Assembly: GCA_015657535.1 (NCBI GenBank)
Contig: JADHZB010001442.1
Span: 1 to 43,466, forward strand
Origin: Nephromyces sp. MM_2019
Taxonomy: Eukaryota > Apicomplexa > Aconoidasida > Nephromycida
Direction: 5' to 3'
Length of the DNA stretch: 43,466 nt
Position 1 is the stretch's first letter; the number at the start of each line of letters is the position of its first letter. The notes below the pieces were generated by a model that did not search any database, was not told where the DNA came from, and saw only the letters and a list, made by a program, of their open reading frames with translations. Of this stretch, positions 1 through 13,600 are shown one piece after another. The position numbers and the translations under genes are program-made.

Positions 1-3000
1 CCAACTGAAACTACAGTACCTGCACAATCACTTCCAGGAGGACCAGGATCACCAGGATATAGACCCATAACATTCAAAACATCCCTAAAATTCAATCCTA
101 TGGATCTGATTCTCACAATAACATGATCCGGCAATAAAGTGCGTCTGTTATCATGTGCTTGGGGACGGATTACAAGATTTGAAAGTGATGAACGTTCAGT
201 CATATGCAATTCAACACTTCCACGGACCTCCGTATGATTCTTTACTAACCTAGGGACTAATATTTCATCACGCCGCAGAATTACTTCGGATTCAACGTCA
301 TCCCACAATTCCAGCATAGAGAAATTCAAAAGCAAGTCCGCTATTTGAGCTGGGGTGTTAGTTCCCTGAACATCCACGCATCCAACTTTAGATGGATATC
401 CATACTTTACTTCCAGTTCAGTACGAAGACTCCTTGCAAAACCCCACAATCCGGCATGCGCAGGGAGAACGTTGTCAATGATATTCATTTCGAAATTCCT
501 TGTATTGAGTGTGACAAACCAAAGAGGGCTAACTCTAAAATCCTCATATCCATTTGAGCTGCATAGCTTGGATATCAGGAGGGCAAATTCTAGCACTGCG
601 ATTGGATCAGCATTTTCTTGGGTTGCCTCCAAAAAGAGTATGCTGGACCATTGCTCCTCAAAACATTTAAAATCTGCATCATTTTGTATTTCGGAGTAGC
701 TTATCATTTTGAAGGTAGCATGGGGATCCATTTTTCTCAGCAAAGCCTCATGGACTGATGGATGACCACCAACAACAAGCAATCTAAAATCAGGACTTTG
801 GGAATCATATCTTCTTCTCAAGTTAGCATTTATCCAATCCACATTCCATAGCAACTCCTTAGGAATGTTGACAGCAAAACTGGAAGTGGCATCGAAACTT
901 CTTAGAGTAACACCGGCAAATCGAGCAATGATTTGTGCAGTACTATCGTATAGATTTATATCAAAAGTCGCAGCTTTGGCATCAAATTTGAGCAGTGTAG
1001 CATGAGCAAAACATAAATTTTTCTGAATGTTGAATCTGCTTATTACAACCTTCTTGATATTAAAGGGAATCATAGCCTTTTTATTTTGAGCCGAACAAGC
1101 TTCCAGCAGTATAGAGCACATCTGCAAAGAGAGTACACAGTATTAATATTACAATAAAAAAAGCGAAACTGGTAGTCATAAAATGACACCTACCTGAAGC
1201 GCGCCATCCAGAATAGAGGGATGAAACAAAAACTCATTTTCAAAAGAAGCTGGATTAGGTGCATTATTGAGCTGTAATCTTGCAATTGCCTCTGCATTAT
1301 TCTTCCGCAATTCGTGAATAGTCCTGAACCTAGGCCCATACTGAAGTCCAAGGGAGTATAACATATCATAAAAGTTGTCAATGTCCATCTCCTCAAGGCA
1401 GCGTGCTTGGATGTCTTCAACCTTATCCAGATTTGCGTTTAATCTTTCGTTTAATGCAAACTTACCAGTACAATGCTGCACGGGTTCATCCATTGATTGG
1501 CCTCGTAATGTATTTATACTTACTTGCCTATTGAAATCAAGACGACACTCAATATCAAAAGTTGAGAATCCTGCCACGTGAGGAATCTGGGATATGTCAG
1601 CAAAACTCTGTAGCGCTTCATACTTGAGGGATTCATCTGCAACGTTAAATAAATTTCGTTATTTGTATAAAATTTCAGCGATACTAAATATCGAAACTAA
1701 GTAAGAACTGTGAGTGCTATATTTCAGCGACTTACCCTGAGTATCATGCATAGTCCTGGGAGTGGCAATTACCAGAGGTCTCTCAAACGTCACATCTTCC
1801 ACCGCGACCGTGTTCATGCTATCTTTAAATCCTAATGAAGCCCCGGTAGCAACTAGTAGTTCCAACAAAGCGGCTCCAGGCATAATAATGTTTCCATTTA
1901 CAACATGATCCGCATATAAGGATAGCGCAGCTTTTGGAAAATGAGTTCGGCAAACATAGTCATTATTAGCTGCCTTGGTAAACTTTCCTAAAAAAGCGTG
2001 TGGAATTTCTACCCAAGGATATGGATCCCTGTTCAATATTAGCTTTTTCATCTCCTTTTTCGGTCTATTTTTAGTGTCTATGGCCATAACTGCTTGCTCA
2101 TACATATTTTTCCCATCAATAAGAACTGATTTTTGATTCATACCGGGATCCATCGATGTTATCCATGTCAAATTATTATTGGCAACCGTGTTAAGCTTAG
2201 AAAAATTAGTCAGGTTAACTGTTGGCCCCAACTCAACAAAAATTGTGCAGCCAAATTTAATTAAAGTTTCTATACCAACCTTGAAGTTGCAAGTATGCAC
2301 AATTTGCTTCCCCCAATACTTGCTGTCAATAGCACCACCTTCAAAAAACTCTCCAGTTTTACCACATATAATTCTCATCATAGGAGAATGCGGATTCATT
2401 ATAAACTCTTTATCCATTTTTGAAGCAGCTTCAAACAATTCTGGCCTGATCATAAATGGAGTGGGAGTAAACTCTCCTGTAGTGCATGCTAACTCCTTCA
2501 AGAAAGCTTCTAAATCGGACTTAGAGCCTGATAATACGAGATCATTTGAGGAAAGGATAGTTGTGATAGAAATAGTTTCACAGTTTTGCAATCCAATCTT
2601 AATCATTGCCTGCTCCACATGCTTTCTATCGGTATGGCATCGAACCATGAATCCATCTTCATTACTCAATGATGCAAGAGTTTTTGTTCTTGCCAAAGCA
2701 GCACGAAAACCATCCTCAAGACTAATAGCACCTGCAAAGGCTGCAGCAGTAAGCTCTCCGATGCCAACACCAATTACAGCATCAGGCACTATACCAACGT
2801 CAGCCCAATACGAGGCCATAGCATACTGCACTGCATATAAGGCAGGTTCAGCATATCTCGCATTCTGAATAAGGCTACCCATCTCCTTCGAGGAAGGATA
2901 AAGAACGTTCAAAAGCGGGATGACTTCATATTCCTGAGATATCTCATTGCATATGCTGATGACGTCCCTAAATGACGGTGAGGTGTCATAAAGGTACTTT

Positions 3001-6000
3001 CCCATATTAATATAGTGCTGACCTAGGCCGTCAAACATAAAGGCAACCGAATTGTCTGCAGACCCGTTCTGCCTGCAGGGTTCGGGTGATTTATCAAGAT
3101 TGAGGGCCTCTTCAAGAATAACGTGAGCGTTAGTCCCACCAAATCCAAATGAGCTAACCCCAGCAATTCTCGAGGCTTCATTTGATCGTACAGGAACCGA
3201 TTTAGTCGGAAATATGACTGGAAAATTATCAACCTTTATATGCTTGCTGAGTTTCTTGAAATGCAGGTTAGGTGGAGCTACTTGCTTCTGTAAAACTAGC
3301 AGAGTCTTCAATATGCCAGCAATTCCGGCAGCTCCCTCCAAGTGGCCAATGTTGGTTTTCAGAGCGCCGATTATTATAGGGTTATTTTTGTCCATGCTTT
3401 CAGAGAACACGTTTTTCAAGGCTTCTACTTCGATAGGATCACCTAGCATTGTTCCCGTCCCGTGTGCTTCAATGTAACGTACAGAAGAAGCTTTAATATT
3501 ACTACATGCTAGAGCCGCTGAGATGACACTTTGCTGTGATTGACTACTAGGTGAAGTCAAGCTCGCACTCTTGCCACCATGATTTACAGCAGAACCCCTA
3601 ATAATAGACTTTATATCGTCTCCATCCTTACGAGCTTTTTCTAGCAACTTAATGAACACAGTACCAATTCCTTCGCCACGAATATATCCGTTGGCACTAT
3701 CGTCAAATGTCTTGCATCTGGCATCCGGAGCCATCATGCCAGCACGACAAAATGCAATAGTGACGGCAGGAGAAAGCATGAGGTTGACACCAGAAACTAT
3801 CGCTGCTTCATAATTGCCGAAATGCAAACCTTGCATGGCAACATGGATGGCTACCAATGAAGAAGAACATGCGGTGTCGATAGTCATAGAAGATCCCACC
3901 AAACCTAATGCATAAGAAACCCTATTGCTCAGTAGTGAAGGAGAGTGCGACGCAGCAGTATACCCATTAATATTTCCTCCTTTTTCGGTGGAGACGCGAT
4001 GCCAGTCGTTCGAGCAGCACCCAACAAAGACACCAATATTGGCACGAACTAATTTTTCTTTTGTATATCCTATGGAGTAGAGGCATTCATAGGCATTTTC
4101 TAAAAGAAGCCGCTGTTGAGGATCCATCGACTTCGCCTAAAAATTCAAGAAACAGATAACATGTGAGATATTATCAGGAATCAAGCAATCTTCTGAGTTA
4201 CCTCGGAAGGAGAAATCTTAAAGCACGTCGCATCAAAATATTCGGCGCCTTCAATAAAGCCTCCTTCGTTCACATACATCTTATCCTCGGCATCGATATC
4301 AGGACTGAAATACTCGTAGGAATCCCAGCTGAAAATGACACGATAAAATATCTTAACGGAGCTTTTAAATGCAGCAAATAAGTAAAGGTAACTAACCGAG
4401 TCTTGGGAACCTCTACAATAGCATCAATTCCTTGTGACAGAAGATTCCAAAATGCATCCAAAGACGTACTCCTTCCAGGAAGATTGCATGCATATCCTAG
4501 TATAGCTACTTTATCAGTAGAAACTGCATTGGAACTGATAAACATAGGGGCCGTATGCTCACCCTTAACTTCTGAAGTTAAAAAATTTATAATGTCGTGA
4601 ATAGTGGGGTAGTTAAATAAAAGAGTCGGTTCCAATGAAATACTAAGCTTTGTAGAGACTAGCTCCGCGAACTCAGCAGCTGCCATAGAATCCAAGCCCA
4701 ATTCATAGAGAGGAACATCAAAAGCTGGTAGTCCAGATGTTCCGAGCACTGATTGAGCACTTTCAACTACAGCGCGTTCAACAGCCTCGTGAACCTCATC
4801 ACGAACGACAGCTGCCTCATCCGATGGCTTCTTGCTATCCAGCTGGTTGTCAGGCACATTTTCATCATTCTTAATCATTTGCCTGCTTCCATGAGATTCG
4901 TCAGATCTTGTCGTAGATTCTTTTGCGTACGTGGAAGAATGATATAAATTACCAGCTAGTGTCCCAGCTAGTATTCTATCTCTAGTAGTAGACCGTCGTA
5001 TTTTCCCACTGCTGGTCTTTGGAATGCTTCGCGGGCGAAAAAGCCAAATCTCTGCCACTGGCAATCCTATTTTTGAAATTACGGCACTGCGTATCTCTTT
5101 TGATAAAGCTACGTATCTGTTCCTGTTAGGGCCCACCTTCAATCGAGCTGCAAATGGGAGAAGCGTATTTTGTAATGAAAGCATAATGCACGTTATAAAA
5201 AAAGACGTAAACAAACTCACCAAAGAGTCCTTTTAATCCATCTGAAGACCGAACCTCAGCTGCAATTGCAACATATTCACCATCCATTCCTTCTAATGAA
5301 AAAGCAGCTGTGCAGCCAGGTCTTATGCTAAGGATTTCTTCAACTACTTCTTCAATATCTTGAGGATAATAATTACGTCCACGAAATAAGATCATATCCT
5401 TAATTCTGCCGGCAATATAAAGTTGTCCATCTAAAAAAAATCCAATATCACCAGTTCTAACGTATTCTCCAGGAGAATCGACCCCATTAACATCCATAAA
5501 GACTGCTTTGAAGGTTACTTTTGTTTCCGCCGGCATACCATAGTAACCAGCAGCGCAGGAAGGACTCCTAATCCAAATTTCGCCTACTCTTCCAGGGTAG
5601 ACTTCTTTCATACTTTCGGCATCAACAATTCTAACTGAAGAAAAGAGGGAATTATCTTGCTTAAACTGGGCTGAAAAATTTATACGCTATGTACACATGA
5701 CAATAAACAAAACCGAAGGACTTACCATCCACATTGGCTAAGGGATAACCACACGATATGAATGACTTCAACACGTCCGATTGGGATTCGCCTAATTCCT
5801 GTGGACTAGCAATGACGATCTTCTTCTCATTGTTAAGCTTCTCAGAATTTAAAACATGGACCGCAGCCTCCTTATTCCAGTCTTTCGAGCCAGTAACTAT
5901 TAAAGTGTGCTCAGCCAAACCAAAGGCAGGTTGAACAGTGGACTTACGTATACCCTTGGATGAAAATTTCTGAAAATACGTATTTTTTAACACTATTAGC

Positions 6001-7966
6001 CATAATCACTTGCGAATCATGCATTTCCAAGCGTCATTGAAAGTGATAATGCTGCATGCATCACTGCTTTTTCCTAGCAAGATCTCATCCTTGCTGAGCA
6101 TAAAATACTATTCAAGAGATTTTAGAGCACTTAAAATATGATAGCTGTGATGAACTACAATCAGGCAAAGTCTGAAACTTGCGGCAGTATTGCATATATA
6201 TGTACTACAGTAACAATGAAATAAGCCATAGGTCATAAATAAACTTCAAGAAAAAACTCATATAAAATGTAAATAAAGTTAAAAGAAAGCGTGCAAAATA
6301 TATTTTACCTTGTAAAAACTGCTTATGGTTGATTCTCGTACAGGTTCGGATCCAGACAAAATTCCGCACACGTGACTGAGATCTAGAGTTTCAAAGACAT
6401 CGTCTGGCATCTTCTTCGTTACTAAGTCAAAAGCAAAATTCGGGGCGGCGCAGCATACGCACTTATACTTGCTCATCGCTTGAAGCCATACATGAGGTTT
6501 TCGAATAAAGCTTGACGGGGAAAGCTGATATAACGTTGCGCCACATATTATAGGAGCACACAGAAATCCAATTAAGCTGAAAAGAGAATCAAGAATGCGC
6601 GGATAATACAACAATGACTGCGATCTAGACAATATATATCTCCTAAGCATCCTAACTTGGTGAATGCAACCTATTAAACGAACCTTAGTGTAAATACTTA
6701 TAGTCAAAAATTTTCCCCCTCACAGTAATGTTTCTGTGCTCAAAACAACTCACCCCATATCATGATAAAACGGAAGCCAACTAAAGGTACGCAACCGATG
6801 TCCATGGTTGGCAACAGAACTTTGATGTCTGCGCCTCCAGAAATCTCCGTAATTGGCAAATTCATAATCTCTTATGCTATAATTAACTTCTCCAATCAGA
6901 TTGTCCAAATCCGTCGGAAATTGGAAAGCGGACCAACATAGATGCACATTGTGAAGCAAAGATCCGTGGGTAACCATTACACCTTTAGGAACCGAGGTGG
7001 ATCCAGATGTAAACTGAATACAAAAAAGGATATATATTTTAGGATGTTGACGAGAAAAATTAAGACACTATAACATAAGAACGTGTTGTCTTACTTGAAT
7101 AAATGCAAGATCCGATGGCTCTAAGTTGCAAAATGCAGATATTGTCTTGGAGCTCTGTCGCTTCGCAGCATTTTCCGTGCCAAGCCATTTAAACTTATTC
7201 CACCGTCTATCCTTCACGTTCCGAAATAATTTCAGGACCTTCCTGTGATAAGATCGAGCAAAAAGAATTATTCCAGCAAAAAAAAGGTTAAACCCAAATT
7301 CTTATATTACTTACAAGTACGGTTCGTGAGATAATATTACTTTAGACTGCGATATTTCGGCTATATCACAAAATTTTTGAATATCATGCGACCCACGCAT
7401 AGGATCAGGAGGATAAACTGGAACTGGTATAATGCCTTTCCACATACAGCTTAAAAATGTCGCAGTGAAGTCGAAACCGTCCATGTAGCATCTGAGGGAA
7501 AAAAATATCAAAGCACAAATATCATAAGATTTTGAAGTTACACGTGAAACGAAATTAATCCACCAAATGAGAGTTTCGCATAAAATTCAGCATGGAAGCG
7601 ATAAGGCTTACAGAACAACTTTATCTCCTTTCTTCAATCCTAAGTCGTCTGACATCCAATGAACAATATTTTTGATCTCTTCTAGAAGCGCTGAATATAC
7701 CATTGATCTCTCTATGTTGCCCTGAAAATTTTAAAAGAATTGGTTCATCAACAGGCATCCGTAGACACATTTCTACCTAATGTTTCGCTTTTCCAATTGA
7801 CCCGTAAAGTTACCTGTGGGTTTAGCCATACAAGGCATTTTTCATTCGGACATTCCTCAAGAAGTTTTGACAAAGAGGATGCAAAGGGATTGCCTCCATA
7901 TTGTGACCATATAATTTCTAATTGACCCTTGTCGGGCGAAACAGTTGTACTGGATAAGCCATCCAT
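1..7966 (-). CDS. Modular type I polyketide/fatty acid synthase, N-terminal part (AL-ACP-KS-AT-DH-psiKR-ER...)
   Basis: Multi-exon gene running off the left edge. Exons in reading order: 7966-7814, 7721-7612, 7491-7315, 7242-7095, 7013-6754, 6576-6309, 5969-5726, 5670-5221, 5147-4397, 4328-4202, 4136-1736, 1636-1194, 1121-1. All have GT-AG borders and the frame stays open for about 2217 residues. Domains: acyl-AMP ligase about 30-660 (FTSGSTSVPKGV, SWLPFYHDMG, GRIKDMILFRGRNYYP, C-terminal KTSSGK); ACP with GLDSM, phosphopantetheine Ser about 757; KS 815-1240 with Cys986 (DTACSSSL), His1121 (EAHGTGT) and His1161 (NIGHLEG); AT 1258-1560, degenerate (GVGIGE instead of GHSxGE); DH with HVVNGNIIMP (His1639) and DGALQ (Asp1840); then a structural pseudo-KR and the ER start (LNFRDVLNVMGLYPGDPG). 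The ligase would load a fatty acid onto the ACP for elongation, as in apicomplexan FAS1/PKS1. I chose the ATG at 7966: the frame is closed just upstream, and the ligase domain is complete from here. FAAL versus CoA-ligase chemistry is not resolved. Confidence 0.95.
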
Positions 7967-10091
7967 TTTTGCAGCTGTTTCATACAACCATTAATAAACT
8001 AATACTTCAATTCTTGGAAGGTCTGGACCTCCCGCAGCTAAAACTAATACCTGACCTTTCTCAAAAAAATATGAAAGCCATCCACGCACACAGAATCCAA
8101 ATTGTTGGGGACACCAAAATCACGCTGTAAGCATACTATTTCAAATTGAATACCTTCTGAAGCCTGGAAAAATGTATTCAATATTACCGAACTATAAGAA
8201 AAAAAGCACTTCTTTAGAGTAAGAGGGAGACACTTAAAAAAATGATAGTAATACAAGTGTTTTTCACTCATCTATGGCCATTACCAAGAGCGAATTAGAG
8301 TCTTTAAATTGGTTAAAATTCTGGTTCTAAAGACATGCACCAATTTTTAGATTTACAGGTCAAAAAATCTATCATAATCAAACTAGAAAATATTTAAATT
8401 AAGTTCATAAAAAAAATTTGCGCTAGGTAGGCGACTTCTTTTTAAAAATTTATGTCTACTCTGTCGCTTGCTTATATGCTTAAGACAAACTGAATCCGGT
8501 ATTTATAGAATCCTTGCAAAGAGGCGGGTCAACACTTCGAAAATTTATCAATTTGAAGGAAAATTAGGTTTCAAGAATCTTTATGCTGGGGAATATAATA
8601 CTAGAGAGTTTTCGTTAAAGGGGAAGCAGCGCCTTAGTAAAGACTGGTATCTTACACAATAAAGCTGCAAAAAGACAGTATTAAAGGTATACGATATTAG
8701 CAGAAGCAAGCTTGAATGGGAAGTATAAGCAGGACACTTTCCCTGACGCTTTTTGAAATGCCTCGTCGCAACTTCGGAAGAGTTCCGGTAGAATTAAATC
8801 TGTCTACCTGAATAACAAGCAAGTACCATGAAGATTAGCTGCTAGTTTCTACCCGCAAAACAAAACCATTTCATTATATGCAGCTAATAAAATTTAAATA
8901 GCAAAAGCTGGAGGACCTCTGACTCTCCCGAAAGATTTCTTTATAAAATGAGCTACCAGCATGACGCATAAACCGAATGAGATAAGCCATAAGCATGATT
9001 TTACCATCTCAAGACACGCATAATAATAAAGTTGTGAAACAACCGAGGAAGCGTCACAGCGGTATTAATAAAACTTATGTTGGATAAAAACTAAAAACCC
9101 GACAATATTTTGCGGCTTCGCGACAGCGCAATTTTCACCTAATGCATGCCACAAATTTCCGGATTTAAAATTTGTTCTCCATTTCTGAATATAAATAAAA
9201 AATATTCAGCTTTGATATTTTCTGCAGAAGCATGGAAATATTGTTTTACGTTGAATTTAATCTCAAAGACGAGAAATTGCAATCTCTTTCAAAATGCAAA
9301 CTTAAAAGAAATACGCCAATTTTCCGTAAGACGCACAGGAAAATGCAATTTTAGAGTTATACACCATCGGAGATCGCATTAAAAAAAAGGCAACGAAAGA
9401 AGCATATTCAATAGAAGTAGACGGGGGGAACACCGAGCGTACAACACTGAGTGGCTGAATGGTACAGCCGCCTAAATTTTTGTTAGTTATGTTATTATCG
9501 GGTGTTCAGCAATGTGTGGTTGCTATCACCGCGCAGGTGGAAAAAAACTATTAACTCTAAGGAAATGCTCATACTACCGGAAAAAATAGCAGCCAACAAA
9601 ACGCGCAGGTGAAGCGTTGAAATTGCCGCTGTGTCCCTGTGTTTTCGCTTCGCTGACGCGTGAGTTCGCGGTCGCATGTGTGCATCCCGCGGTGCTGCAA
9701 AACGATGTTCTGCATTGCTTAGTGCCCTCTGCCTGTGAGTCATGAAGGTTCCGCTAGTAGTAACGACGACACGACGCAAAGCAGGCGCGTGAAAAAAGAC
9801 CTTCAAAAGTGGGACATATAATCATGAGGCACTTTCTAAGACAAGCAAAAAGGGTGCTTACTATAAAAAATTACTACTAAATTTGGTTTCCCATACGGGC
9901 AATTCACTTTGGGAAACTTTCTTAAGGCAAGCTAAATTGTTACCACTATCTGTAAAATTGTAGCGCAAGGAACACAGATAGAACTCTTTGGTTCCATGTA
10001 AAACAAATCGTAAACAATAGAGGTTCCTTCCAAACTTTTATTTTAAGGCTGTATATGAAAGTCTTTGCTTCTCATCTCAACCACAGTTTAA
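7967..10091. other. Intergenic stretch upstream of the PKS
   Basis: No recognisable gene. It must hold the PKS promoter on the minus strand. One minus-strand segment (about 8216-8036) looks like an exon: it follows a pyrimidine-rich acceptor (tttttccag) and stays open through FGVPNNLDSVC. It does not join the PKS first exon in frame, so at most it is a 5' UTR exon or part of another gene. A GC-rich, CpG-containing patch at about 9600-9790 stands out from the AT-rich surroundings and could be regulatory. Confidence 0.4.
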
Positions 10092-10670
10092 TCATGAGAG
10101 TGATACAATGTCAATATTTTCCTCAAGAAAAAAGAATGTTATCTGTGCAGCACGCTGCTGCAAATGACTTCGAGGATCACATTTCTTTAAGTTCGAAAAG
10201 AAGCTTAGCAATCTGTTTTGGCACACCCCCGTCGTCGTGGCTTCTCCTATTTTTTTTTCTCGCTAGCTCGTAACGTCCACTAGTCGAAAGAATAACAACA
10301 AACGATGAGGTTACCTTAAGAGATGCAACTCTGCAACTCGGGAGTATTCATCACTAATTTTATCCCCTTGAATAGACGCTCGAGGCAAAAACAATCTGAT
10401 ATTCCTGCTGCTAGCCCTTTCATAGCGCAGTTTCCAGCGGGAAGATCGTAGCCAAAGACTGAAAAAGTTACTTCCCAGGTCTTTTGCTTTCTCCATTAAG
10501 CCTAAGACGTCCCATTGGTCGCCGTGGCCCACTGTGACGCCGTTCTTGCTAAAGCCTCGCAACGCACTTAGTTGTGTCAGTATAACCTTCTCGTAAAATT
10601 CATTTGGGATTCCACGGTTGATACGACCGTTACAGTGCTGCCTCCAATACTCGTTTATCACAATTGTCAT
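10092..10670 (-). CDS. Hypothetical protein, two exons
   Basis: I do not recognise this protein. Exon 1 is 10670-10315 and exon 2 is 10212-10092. The donor (TTAAG then gtaacc) and the acceptor (ccaaaacag) match in phase and give 158 residues ending in TGA. The ATG lies in a good context (GTCACCATGA). The first exon is richer in G+C than the DNA around it, which fits coding sequence. The product is basic, with no signal peptide and no clear membrane segment. Exon 2 encodes two short helix-like stretches (LLSFFSNLKK and AAQITFFFLEEN). It lies upstream of the PKS on the same strand, 2.1 kb away. Without splicing it would be a 119-residue ORF ending at the donor. Confidence 0.4.
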
Positions 10671-13600
10671 GGTGACTCTGTTAAGGCTAAATACGATATG
10701 GCGATGCCTCCCTCGCTGAACGCAGCGTCACGGTAGACAAAGCAGGGAGCACGGCGGGCTACCCAGTCGTCGCTCGACCGAAGAAATGGATGTGCCAGCG
10801 ATATTCGCTCACGTTGAGATTTCCATCAACTTTAATTTTATTGCCACATACATAGAAAGAACGCATCGCTTGCATAATGGTGCACAAGAATGGTAATCCG
10901 CGAAAATACTGTATTTTAATACGCTGAGTATACTTGTCTAAACAGTATCATCGATTGTGAAAAGTGGTCGTGGTGGTATGCCTACGCATGGGGGAAGTGA
11001 GCAGAATTGCGCTTGATAGCAATAGTGATGGATCGATGCTATAGGCTAAGAATTATAGCTGAGCTGTAAACTGTGAATATCTCTTTAAAAGAAAATTGTG
11101 ACAGTTGCTTATCAGAGCATCATAAGCAAGAAGCTGAAGCTGTAAACCATCAGCGCCGAGGGTATACGGCTTCGTCATATTTTGTATATACATCCACTGT
11201 TTGTCATTTAGCTAGTTTTGCATGTGCGTCTTTGTAGACATTGAGGCCTTAAGTACTTCTGTTGCTACGTAATTGATACACCAAGCATTACAGCTTATCC
11301 AAGAAGATTGCTGCATTGTTATCTGGTGCTGTGTAAAGCGTAGAACTATTCTTGATCATCTCCTAGGCAGTAGAGGGGACGTATGATGGGTATGCACGAC
11401 TTGCTAAGGATAAAAAGTTCGGTTTATTCCAAATGTCATTCTTTTGTAGCATTCTTTCTTCCATCAAAAGCTACCTTGATTAATTTAACTGCTGCTGTAT
11501 CTTAGCAATACAACCAAGATGATACGCCTGAAACTTGAAAATATTCCCGTGTTTACTGTATTCCTTGTTTAACCTACCATTGCCACTGGTTTTTGTAACC
11601 TTCAAAATGTGTAATTTTTTTGGAAATCTACCTAAAGTGAACATTATCTCTCTTGACTGATTTAGTAGAAAATTTACCCTAGGGAAGCGTACTAAAGACT
11701 ACCAAATGCGGAGGTACTGCTAACTTTTACGATAAAGTACCTCCCTTGTAAATATAGTGAGTGGCTGCCTGAACAATAAGATAATAAATTTCGCGGTAGT
11801 CGTGCTTGTATTACACGTGGAATTAGCATAAAGATGCATATAAATTAAAGGAATTCTTGTGGCTTCATCATATAACTTGTACGTTGTCTCTTTCCTCTCA
11901 TGATACTGGAGATTCAAACCAAGTCTGTTTGAAATGAATCCAGATAATCATAGTTTAATCAGGCGTACTGTCTATCCGCGTGAAAAATCAAGTTTTGCAC
12001 TTAAAACTTGTGTTTTTCACTATGTAATGTATCCTGCTATGGTACTATAAAGCCACGTTTTCCTGGCACTATATTTAGCCTAGCTTTGAGTAGAGGTTAT
12101 AGGTAGAGGTATTGAGACTAATTTGCATATATGAATTTTGCAAAACCCTTTGCTTATCGACGAGGTCACCGCATTCCATAAGCTGAATCGGAAAGTTTCG
12201 AATTAAGATCAGGTAACATGCTGTTCATCCTTTATTGGTTGGTGAAATATGAACAAATGCTATGGTAGAACCGCCGTGCAAACTTTGCTCTCCAGCCATA
12301 TGGTTTTTATGGCTTAGTCATTTAGGTAAGTTAATCAGCGAAAAATACCTACTTATATGTGTGCCTGAGTGTAAAAATCGCATCGAAGATAGCGAAATAA
12401 GCCTGAGCTCTCCCCATAAGCTAGTCATAACCCCAGAGATTAGGTTGTAATACTGTGACAGTTTTACGGAAAGAAGCAACATTTATTTAAAGGGTTAAAC
12501 TAGGTGCGTTACATTTCGAGGTTTTCTGACTTTAGCTTGAATAAAAATCCCTTTTGCGTCATTTATACTATAGCGCTAGCTCCACCATTCTCCCCTGGCT
12601 TTTTGCGGAAGCTCACTAGAAATACTAGCTACTTTCCAGTCAGGCGCTAGTTTGCGTGTACCCCGTAAAAGCTCCGCATGCTAAGCTCTAAGCTGGAGTT
12701 TCAAATCCCAGTGTGCGTTTCAGCGGATCCTAAGTTAGCTAAGTTGGGCGCAGCTCGCTATTGGAACCTGCGCTTGTTGCGCGTGAGCGATTGGCCGACG
12801 ACTGGTAGCACTGGCTAAGAGTATAAGCGTTTCTGCACCATCACTGCTTTTCGTAGTACAATGTATCTCTAATGCCTAGTTCCGAGCAGAGCTTTAAAAA
12901 ATTCACTCGTCAATGCTAAACAAAATTGCTTTCTATAGAATTGAGTACAAAGTTAAACAGTTAGCTGGTAATTAAGTTTTGAACGTGAGATTCTTTTATA
13001 TTTTCTGCTGCTTGATGGACTCCAAACCAACTGGTTCTGTTTCAATCCTTTCAACAAACGCCTGGCATTCATAACGAGGTTCCATACCATATTTTTTTAA
13101 TGGCAATGTTGTAATCGGTGACCTTTTTTCGTTTCTCTTGAGCGAAAGTGATCTTACAGTGCTCTATCAGCCAGAAAAGTGTGCCAAAGAATTGAATTTT
13201 TTTTTCGCCACTGTAGGTCATCGCATAAGCCACTATACTCATGCAAAGGTTAACAACGCTTCATGGAGCTCGAATGAATGTTCAGCGGGTACGTTTTGTT
13301 ACTCCAATCACAATTAAACACATTACATTTCTTAGGCAAGAAACGGACCCCGTGAAAACTTCCAAATCCAAAAGCCATAGCCTCTTAATTTTTTAACTAT
13401 TCGTAATGTGTGAAATATACACGCCTCATTATATTGCTCCCTCCGATTGGGGCGATTATGTGCTGACGCTGGAGCCCGCTTTTGTAATACAGGTTTATCT
13501 CCACATCACAGGGATCAATTTTTTGGTCTAGAACACAGTGAAGTACTCGGGAGGTATATATTTTAACGTACACAAGTTGCAAACTTATACGCTGAGGAAA
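10671..13600. other. Intergenic stretch without a recognised gene
   Basis: About 2.9 kb, AT-rich, with only short unconvincing ORFs on either strand (the longest about 60 codons, without clear splice partners). It should include the promoter of the HSP20 gene. A minimal heat-shock-element core (GAAtgTTC) lies at 13276-13283, too short on its own to call a heat-shock element. Confidence 0.4.

Noticed and set aside
2179..2868. 229-codon plus-strand ORF inside the PKS
   Set aside because: Antisense shadow of the AT-domain exon; no recognisable domain and no splice context.
9146..9382. 78-codon ATG ORF on the plus strand
   Set aside because: AT-rich, Asn/Lys/Phe-rich composition as expected for noncoding DNA, no splice partners and no recognisable motif.
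9450..9520. tRNA-like start (tgagtggctgaatggtacagcc)
   Set aside because: It resembles a D-arm of Leu/Ser tRNA, but no anticodon stem or T-arm follows at the right distance.
12641..12725. tRNA-like T-arm (gagtttcaaatccca)
   Set aside because: The stem pairs poorly and no acceptor stem or D-arm can be drawn around it.
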